NCBI RefSeq assembly: GCF_001423185.1
Contig: NZ_LMOB01000001.1
Coordinates: 1,595,889-1,659,888 of the forward strand
Direction: 5' to 3'
DNA from: Plantibacter sp. Leaf314
GTDB lineage: Bacteria > Actinomycetota > Actinomycetes > Actinomycetales > Microbacteriaceae
DNA length: 64,000 bases
The notes under the pieces were generated by a model, which saw only the letters and a program-made list of their open reading frames with translations, had not been told where the DNA came from and did not search any database. Shown here in pieces: positions 59,155 through 64,000 of the stretch. A program made the translations under genes and the position numbers. Within the stretch, counting starts at the first letter, position 1; each line of letters begins with the position of its first letter.

Positions 59155-59922
59155 TCAGGCTGTGCCCAGGCCGGCGAGCGCCACCGCTCCGCCGACGAGC
59201 GCCCAGCTGGCGAGGCTGCCGACGATGAAGAACTCGGCCTTGGATCCTCCGGCGGAGTCCTTCGAGATCTCCGGGAAGCGGATGATGCCCTTCGCCGCGA
59301 CGACCGCGCCGATGGCCGTGAACTGTCCGGCCAGGGCGAGCGCGAGGATGAGGATGCGCTCCAGCGGTCCGATGAGTCGCCCGCCGGGCAGGGGGAGTTC
59401 GAGGACGTCGTCGGGACTGCGGAAGAGGACGGCGCCGTCGCCGGTGCGCCGTTCCTCCGCCGTCTCCTTCGCGGTGAGCGGCGCCAGCGCCAGTCGGACG
59501 ACCACGTTCGCCGATTCGATGAGGAAGAGGGTGGAGGCGGCGACGATGGCCGCGACCTCCGGTGGCACGGCCGTGAGGCCCGCGTAGGGCAGCGCCTCGT
59601 ACCAGGTGACCACCAGCCCCTCCGGCGACGGCTGCGCCGAGCCGAGGGCCAGGACGGCGACGACGAGGAGACCGAGCAGACCGACGACGGCCGCCGCCGC
59701 GCGGTGCCGTCCTGGCCGGGTGGCGAGTTGCCAGACGGGGACGAACAGCAGCACGGCCGCCCAGGCGCCGATCCCGACGCCCAGGGCGACGATCGTCCCG
59801 AGCACGAGACCGACGGCGGTGCCGAGCAGTCGATCCCGGCGCCAGCCGAGCGCCGCGCCCAGCACGAGCCGCGCGACGTCCGAGGCACCGACGGCGATCA
59901 ACAGGGTGGCGACCACCATCAT
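59155..59922 (-). CDS. Membrane protein partnered with SatD
   Basis: 255 residues with about six helices, no family recognised beyond its regular pairing with SatD. Helices near 1-20, 35-65, 75-95, 115-145, 185-210 and 230-250, with a hydrophilic loop (LTAKETAEERRTGDGAVLFRSPDDVLELPLPGG) in the middle. Its start overlaps the satD stop by four bases, so it is made with SatD. It may be the membrane sensor or effector of that system. Confidence 0.7.
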   Translation of the reverse strand: MMVVATLLIAVGASDVARLVLGAALGWRRDRLLGTAVGLVLGTIVALGVGIGAWAAVLLFVPVWQLATRPGRHRAAAAVVGLLGLLVVAVLALGSAQPSPEGLVVTWYEALPYAGLTAVPPEVAAIVAASTLFLIESANVVVRLALAPLTAKETAEERRTGDGAVLFRSPDDVLELPLPGGRLIGPLERILILALALAGQFTAIGAVVAAKGIIRFPEISKDSAGGSKAEFFIVGSLASWALVGGAVALAGLGTA

Positions 59923-60563
59923 CCGAGTACCTCCGTCATCAACCGCTGTCCTTCGAAGACGGCCAGCACCCCCTGCGCCCGCACGGTCTGTGAGACCGCG
60001 GAGGCTGACACGCCTTCACGCTCGGCCAGCTCCCGTTGCGTCCGTCCCGACAGCTTGCCGAGCAGGAGCCTACGACCGCGGTCCGACATCTTCCCCACGA
60101 GGTGATCGCGTCCGAGGAGGTAGGCGTTGACCAGCGCCTCGTCCGGGGCGTGGTCGCGGGTGCCGCCGACGGCGAACCAGGTCCGGAGTTCGGGCAGTCT
60201 GGCGTACTCGTGGGCGCGGGCCCGGTCGATCGCCGCTCGCGCCGCCCACCATCCGGGACCGTCCTGCAGCGGGACGTTCGGCCCGGCGCCGATCTCCCTG
60301 ACCGCTCCGAATCCCAGGCCGAAGCGACAGTCCACGCCGGCGGGCAATTCGAGGCGCACCAGCAACGACGCGAGGAGTGCGGCGGGGAGGTCGGCGAAGA
60401 CCGCTTGGAACTCGTCGCCGACGGTCGGGACGAACGGCTGTCTGGCCGCGACCCGCTCACCCGCCTGCGCGAGCGCGTGTTCGACGGTCCGCTGCAGCGC
60501 GACGCGGTCCTCGTGCTCCTTCGACCTCGAGATGTCGACGATCACGGCGATGGAGGCGTTCAT
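59919..60563 (-). CDS. satD: SatD family protein with C-terminal helix-turn-helix
   Basis: 214 residues. N-terminal AVIVDISRSKEHEDRVALQRTV and FVPTVGDEFQAVFADL and the RFGLGFGAVREI segment are family features. The last 45 residues contain a helix-turn-helix (RTQRELAEREGVSASAVSQTV, about 174-194) resembling sigma-factor region 4, so it probably binds DNA. The ATG at 60563 has TAGGCT six bases upstream. Three palindromes at a fixed 28-base period lie directly before it, which fits autoregulation. Named after the streptococcal Sat proteins; role not settled. Confidence 0.82.
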   Translation of the reverse strand: MNASIAVIVDISRSKEHEDRVALQRTVEHALAQAGERVAARQPFVPTVGDEFQAVFADLPAALLASLLVRLELPAGVDCRFGLGFGAVREIGAGPNVPLQDGPGWWAARAAIDRARAHEYARLPELRTWFAVGGTRDHAPDEALVNAYLLGRDHLVGKMSDRGRRLLLGKLSGRTQRELAEREGVSASAVSQTVRAQGVLAVFEGQRLMTEVLG

Positions 60564-60566
60564 GAG

Positions 60567-60583
60567 TGAAGCCTATCTCTTCA
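60567..60583. promoter_or_regulatory. SatD-type palindrome 1
   Basis: TGAAG-N7-CTTCA, 17 bases. It lies just before the satD start codon and overlaps its TAGGCT -10 element (60570-60575). Confidence 0.6.
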
Positions 60584-60594
60584 CTCAGTCAAAA

Positions 60595-60611
60595 TGAAGC
60601 GTGAGACTTCA
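60595..60611. promoter_or_regulatory. SatD-type palindrome 2
   Basis: TGAAG-N7-CTTCA again, exactly 28 bases from palindrome 1. Confidence 0.6.
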
Positions 60612-60622
60612 GTTTTGCGAAG

Positions 60623-60639
60623 TGAAGCCAGGAGCTTCA
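60623..60639. promoter_or_regulatory. SatD-type palindrome 3
   Basis: TGAAG-N7-CTTCA, exactly 28 bases from palindrome 2. The three sites share only the TGAAG/CTTCA halves and the following C; the rest differs, which argues for selection and not a recent duplication. Confidence 0.6.
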
Positions 60640-60713
60640 GGATGATCGTGGGAGTCCGGACCCGCCGCCGCGCGCTCCTCCGCACGACGGATGTCCGCGC
60701 GAGGGCTCCGCGC

Positions 60714-60719
60714 TAGCGT
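60714..60719 (+). promoter_or_regulatory. Leaderless promoter -10 (TAGCGT) of the histidine kinase
   Basis: TAGCGT ends seven bases before the ATG at 60727 with no ribosome site. Confidence 0.5.
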
Positions 60720-60726
60720 TGACGGC

Positions 60727-62127
60727 ATGAGCGACTCCGCCGCCGAGCAGCACGAGGAACGCCCGGTCGACCCGTACGACGCCGGATGGCGACGACCACC
60801 GGCCACCACCGCGGAGCTGCGTTCCGACGTCGTCCTCGCCATCGCGCTCGGCGTCGGCACCCTCCTGAGCCTCACGCTCTACACGATCGCCGGCTTCTAC
60901 GCCGAGCCCGCCCCGATGTGGGCCTCGGTGCTCTGGGCGATCGGCATCACCGCTCCCCTCGCGTTCCGTCGCCGCGCCCCCTGCACCGTGTCGGTCATCG
61001 TCGGGGTCATGTTCATCATCGGCGGCACGGTGCTCGTCCCCGAGGTGCTGTTCACCAACATCGCCCTGTTCATGGCCATCTACACGGTCGGCGCCTGGGT
61101 GTCGGACCGACGTCGTGCCGTGCTCGTCCGGGTGCTCATCATCTTCGCCATGTTCGCCTGGCTGCTCGTCTACATGTTCATCCAGGCCACCGACCCCGAC
61201 GCCCTCCCGAACCTCTCCAGGGTCGGCCTCTTCTCGCCGCTCGTCGCGTTCATCCTCATCCAGATCCTCACGAACATCCTGTACTTCGGCGGCGCCTACT
61301 TCTTCGGCGAGCGCGCGTACCAGTCCGCGAGGGAGCGGGCGGTGCTCGAAGCGCGGACGATCGAGCTCGAGCAGGAGCGCGCGCGGTCTGCCCGGCAGGC
61401 GGTCGCACTCGAACGGGTGCGGATCGCCCGTGAACTGCACGACGTCGTCGCCCACCACGTCTCGGTGATGGGCGTGCAGGCGGGGGCGGCGCGCACCGTG
61501 CTCGATGCGAACCCCGCTGCCGCGCGCGACGCCCTCACGAACGTGGAACTCGGCGCCCGGAGCGCGATCGACGAACTGCGGAAGATGCTCGGCACCCTGC
61601 GGGCGGACGGCGACACGAACCCGGAGGACGGACCCTCGACGGTGGGCGTCGGCCGGCTCGGGCAGCTCGCCGACGAGTCGAGCGCGAACGGCCTGCCGAC
61701 CCGGTTCGAGCGCATCGGTGCTCCGGTCCCCATCCCCGCGGTGGTCTCCTTCAACCTGTACCGGATCGCGCAGGAGGCGTTGACGAACGCCCGGAAGTAC
61801 GGCGGCACCCACGCGACTGCGGAGCTCCGGCTCCGCTACCTGACCGACGCCGTGGAGCTCGAGGTGACCAACACGGGCACCGTCCCCGCGTCGGCCAGAG
61901 CTGGCGGGCTCGGGCTCATCGGCATGCGCGAGCGGGTCGCATCCTCCGGCGGTGTCCTGGAGGTCGGTGCGCGCACCCGTGGTGGCTTCCTCGTCCGCGC
62001 GGCCATCCCGCTCGGGCGATCCGGCGACCAGGCGATGGAACCGGTCGGCCCCGCACGGGACGACACCAGGGCGCTGTCGTCCGCAGCAGCCCACCCCTCG
62101 ACCCCGATGACGGAGGACCCCGCATGA
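60727..62127 (+). CDS. Sensor histidine kinase, HisKA_3 (NarL-partner) type
   Basis: 466 residues. About five or six helices in residues 35-205 without a large outside sensor. A coiled linker, then the phosphoacceptor motif RIARELHDVVAHHVSVMGVQ (His), the N-box QEALTNARKY, and the GLGLIGMRERV G-box. It senses something in or at the membrane and phosphorylates the response regulator encoded four bases overlapped downstream. A hydrophilic Pro/Ser tail of 40 residues ends the protein. Confidence 0.9.
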   Translation: MSDSAAEQHEERPVDPYDAGWRRPPATTAELRSDVVLAIALGVGTLLSLTLYTIAGFYAEPAPMWASVLWAIGITAPLAFRRRAPCTVSVIVGVMFIIGGTVLVPEVLFTNIALFMAIYTVGAWVSDRRRAVLVRVLIIFAMFAWLLVYMFIQATDPDALPNLSRVGLFSPLVAFILIQILTNILYFGGAYFFGERAYQSARERAVLEARTIELEQERARSARQAVALERVRIARELHDVVAHHVSVMGVQAGAARTVLDANPAAARDALTNVELGARSAIDELRKMLGTLRADGDTNPEDGPSTVGVGRLGQLADESSANGLPTRFERIGAPVPIPAVVSFNLYRIAQEALTNARKYGGTHATAELRLRYLTDAVELEVTNTGTVPASARAGGLGLIGMRERVASSGGVLEVGARTRGGFLVRAAIPLGRSGDQAMEPVGPARDDTRALSSAAAHPSTPMTEDPA

Positions 62128-62834
62128 CCGAGCACCCCACCCGCATCCTCCTCGTCGACGACCAGGAACTCCTCCGCGCGGGGTTCCGCATCATCCTCGG
62201 CTCACAACCGGGCGTCGAGATCGTCGGCGAGGCGTCGAACGGTTCCGAGGCGGTGGCACTCGCGACGACGCTCGCGCCCGACGTCATCTGCATGGACGTG
62301 CAGATGCCCGGCATGGACGGCCTCGAGGCCACCCGTCGGATCGTGGCCGACCCCGAGGTGCACGCCGCGGTCCTCATCCTCACCACCTTCGATCGCGACG
62401 ACTACCTGGCCGAAGCGCTCCTGGCCGGCGCGAGCGGCTTCCTGCTGAAGAACTCGTCCCCGGAGGAGCTCGTGGCGGCGGTGCGGGTGATCGCCGACGG
62501 TGAGGCGCTGCTGTCCCCCGCGGTCACCCGTCGGGTCATCGAGGGTTTCACCCGGCAGAACGCGGCGGCCACCGATCCCGCTGCCGGCCAGACACCGACC
62601 CCGACCGTCCGCACGACCGGCTCCGACTACGAGCAGCTGACGGAGCGCGAGCGCGAGGTCCTGCACCTGGTGGCCCAGGGGCTGTCGAACCAGGAGATCG
62701 CGACGACCCTCTTCGTCGGCGAGGCGACCGTGAAGTCGCACGTCTCGAAGGTGTTGCAGAAACTCGCCCTCCGCGACCGCATCCAGGCGGTCATCTACAC
62801 CTACGAGCACGGGCTCGCCGCACCGCGCAGCTGA
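62124..62834 (+). CDS. NarL/LuxR-type response regulator
   Basis: 236 residues. Receiver domain with LLVDDQELLRAG (acidic pair), the phospho-Asp in VICMDVQMPGMDG, the Thr in LTTFD and the Lys in LLKNSSPEEL. A 25-residue flexible linker precedes the LuxR HTH (LTEREREVLHLVAQGLSNQEIA, TVKSHVSKVLQKL). Start overlaps the kinase stop (ATGA). DNA targets unknown; many such pairs govern envelope stress or ABC exporters. Confidence 0.93.
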   Translation: MTEHPTRILLVDDQELLRAGFRIILGSQPGVEIVGEASNGSEAVALATTLAPDVICMDVQMPGMDGLEATRRIVADPEVHAAVLILTTFDRDDYLAEALLAGASGFLLKNSSPEELVAAVRVIADGEALLSPAVTRRVIEGFTRQNAAATDPAAGQTPTPTVRTTGSDYEQLTEREREVLHLVAQGLSNQEIATTLFVGEATVKSHVSKVLQKLALRDRIQAVIYTYEHGLAAPRS

Positions 62835-62888
62835 GGGTTCGCTCCGCCTCGGCGCAACCCCGTCCCCCGAACCGGCGGGAGGAGTACC

Positions 62889-63902
62889 GTGACGACCATG
62901 GAATTTCGATACCTCGGCAACAGCGGACTCAAGATCTCAGAGATCATCTTCGGCAACTGGCTGACCCACGCCTCACAGGTGGAGAACGACGTCGCGACGG
63001 CGAGCGTTCGGGCCGCCCTCGACGCGGGCATCACCACCTTCGACACCGCGGACGCGTACGCGAACACGGCGGCGGAGCAGGTGCTCGGCGACGCCCTCAA
63101 GGACGAACGACGCGCGAGCCTGGAGATCTTCACGAAGGTCTACTGGCCCACCGGCCCCAAGGGACACAACGACGTGGGCCTCTCCCGCAAGCACATCATG
63201 GAGTCGATCGACGGGTCGCTGACGCGCCTCGGCACCGACTACGTCGACCTCTACCAGGCGCACCGCTACGACAGCGAGACGCCGCTCGAGGAGACGATGC
63301 AGGCCTTCGCCGACGTCGTGCGTGCCGGCAAGGCCCTCTACATCGGTGTCAGCGAGTGGAACGCGGAGCAGCTTCGCGCCGGTCACGCGCTCTCGAAGGA
63401 GCTCGGCTTCCAGCTCATCTCGAACCAGCCGCAGTACTCGATGCTGTGGCGCGTCATCGAGGAGGAGGTCGTCCCGACCTCCCGTGAGCTCGGCATCTCG
63501 CAGATCGTCTGGTCGCCGGTGGCGCAGGGCGTCCTCAGCGGCAAGTACCTCCCGGGTGCCGAGCTGCCGCAGGGCAGCCGCGCGACGGACGAGAAGGGTG
63601 GCGCCGACACGATCAAGCGCTTCCTCGACGACGAGGTGCTGACCGCCGTGCAGCAGCTCAAGCCGATCGCCGAGGAGCTCGACCTCACGATGGCGCAGCT
63701 GGCGCTCGCGTGGGTGCTCCACAACGACAACATCGCGGGTGCCATCGTCGGCGCCTCCCGCCCGGAGCAGGTCACGGCCAACGCGGCCGCGGCCGGCGTG
63801 AAGCTCGACGACTCGGTGATCGCCCGGATCGACGAGGCCGTCGCGTCCGTCGCCGAGACCGACCCGGCGAAGACCGTCTCCCCGGAGTCGCGTCCCGCCT
63901 GA
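62889..63902 (+). CDS. Aldo/keto reductase, potassium-channel-beta-like
   Basis: 337 residues from a GTG with GGGAGGAG at the right distance; a shorter ATG at 62898 lies too far from it. Catalytic Asp/Tyr/Lys/His: FDTADAY, LEIFTKVYWPTG (Lys), DLYQAHRYD (His). The FGNWL start, SEWNAEQLRAG and NQPQYSML segments and the AIVGASRPEQV ending place it in the AKR6/AKR14 branch. It reduces aldehydes or ketones with NADPH; substrate unknown. Ends at a very strong terminator. Confidence 0.9.
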   Translation: MTTMEFRYLGNSGLKISEIIFGNWLTHASQVENDVATASVRAALDAGITTFDTADAYANTAAEQVLGDALKDERRASLEIFTKVYWPTGPKGHNDVGLSRKHIMESIDGSLTRLGTDYVDLYQAHRYDSETPLEETMQAFADVVRAGKALYIGVSEWNAEQLRAGHALSKELGFQLISNQPQYSMLWRVIEEEVVPTSRELGISQIVWSPVAQGVLSGKYLPGAELPQGSRATDEKGGADTIKRFLDDEVLTAVQQLKPIAEELDLTMAQLALAWVLHNDNIAGAIVGASRPEQVTANAAAAGVKLDDSVIARIDEAVASVAETDPAKTVSPESRPA

Positions 63903-63915
63903 TCAGGCCACACGA

Positions 63916-63960
63916 GACGCCCGGCCTCCCCCGTCAGACGGACGGGGGACGCCGGGCGTC
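63916..63960. terminator. Strong terminator after the aldo/keto reductase
   Basis: GACGCCCGGC and GCCGGGCGTC (ten pairs), a C/C mismatch, TCCCCCGTC with GACGGGGGA (nine pairs), loop AGACG: 19 pairs in all. Followed by a possible convergent gene end. Confidence 0.85.
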
Positions 63961-63966
63961 GTCGCG

Positions 63967-64000
63967 TCAACCCGCCCCGCGGGGGATGCCGGTGCACGCG
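63967..64000 (-). CDS. Possible C-terminal end of a convergent gene, cut by the window edge
   Basis: Reading the minus strand from the edge gives ACTGIPRGAG and a TGA at 63969-63967, just beyond the terminator, as expected of a convergent gene end. Eleven codons are too few to judge; it may be chance. Confidence 0.25.
   Translation of the reverse strand, partial: ACTGIPRGAG

Noticed and set aside
1..64000. tRNA, rRNA, prophage or insertion-sequence genes.
   Set aside because: No cloverleaf, rRNA segment, integrase, transposase or terminal inverted repeat was recognised anywhere in the window.

Overview
The window is high-GC DNA with strong GC bias at third codon positions. Its small-protein families (DUF3151, SatD, DUF6421, DUF1304), AztABCD-type zinc import and frequent leaderless promoters point to an actinobacterium, most likely a Microbacteriaceae member; the genus cannot be fixed from this sequence. 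About 60 genes fill nearly all of the 64 kb. No rRNA, tRNA, prophage, insertion sequence or CRISPR array was seen.

Layout. 1-6.6 kb: a minus-strand operon of a class V aminotransferase, a sugar-type ABC importer (binding protein and two permeases, no ATPase) and an NADP oxidoreductase, facing a GntR/FCD regulator with a pair of palindromic operators between them. 6.6-8 kb: an SDR and chorismate mutase. 8-13.2 kb: a zinc-import locus, with aztA facing aztB, a lipoprotein aztD-like gene, aztC and a second aztD-like gene, and a Zur-type box between the two divergent promoters. 13.2-16 kb: an FtsX-type ABC exporter and a small protein. 16-20 kb: a second binding-protein ABC importer with its own ATPase. 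20-25.2 kb: GNAT acetyltransferase, lactonase-fold protein, a small HTH protein, purA, a HAD phosphatase and a DUF3151 protein. 25.3-28.6 kb: an autoregulated TetR gene, a degenerate ABC ATPase and a YhgE/Pip membrane protein. 28.6-29.0 kb: a non-coding stretch packed with hairpins. 29-32.3 kb: a secreted small protein, a TrmH methyltransferase, a HAD-IIA phosphatase and a zinc alcohol dehydrogenase. 32.3-36.3 kb: pyrE translationally coupled to a 1123-residue, almost lysine-free, Pro/Ala/Asp-rich protein with a C-terminal membrane anchor.

36.4-43.5 kb: an amine-utilisation cluster (APC permease facing a glutamine-synthetase-like ligase, gamma-glutamyl hydrolase, aldehyde dehydrogenase, SDR, FCD regulator). 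It has an alcohol-oxidising SDR instead of an amine oxidase, so ethanolamine fits better than putrescine. 43.5-50.9 kb: a 40-residue membrane protein opposite a LysR gene, DedA, exonuclease III, an LPDTG surface protein with DUF4832, an amino-acid permease and an AEC carrier. 51-54.5 kb: a Leu/Phe-type dehydrogenase, then a TetR-controlled DUF1304/oxidoreductase pair. 54.6-59.1 kb: an ssuBAC-like sulfonate importer and a DUF6421 protein. 59.1-64 kb: a membrane protein with SatD, whose promoter carries three palindromes at an exact 28-bp period, a two-component system, an aldo/keto reductase and a strong terminator.

The strongest candidates for something new are the two AztD paralogues with complementary loss of zinc-site motifs, the satD operator array, the pyrE-coupled giant disordered protein, and the putative gamma-glutamyl ethanolamine-to-glycine pathway.
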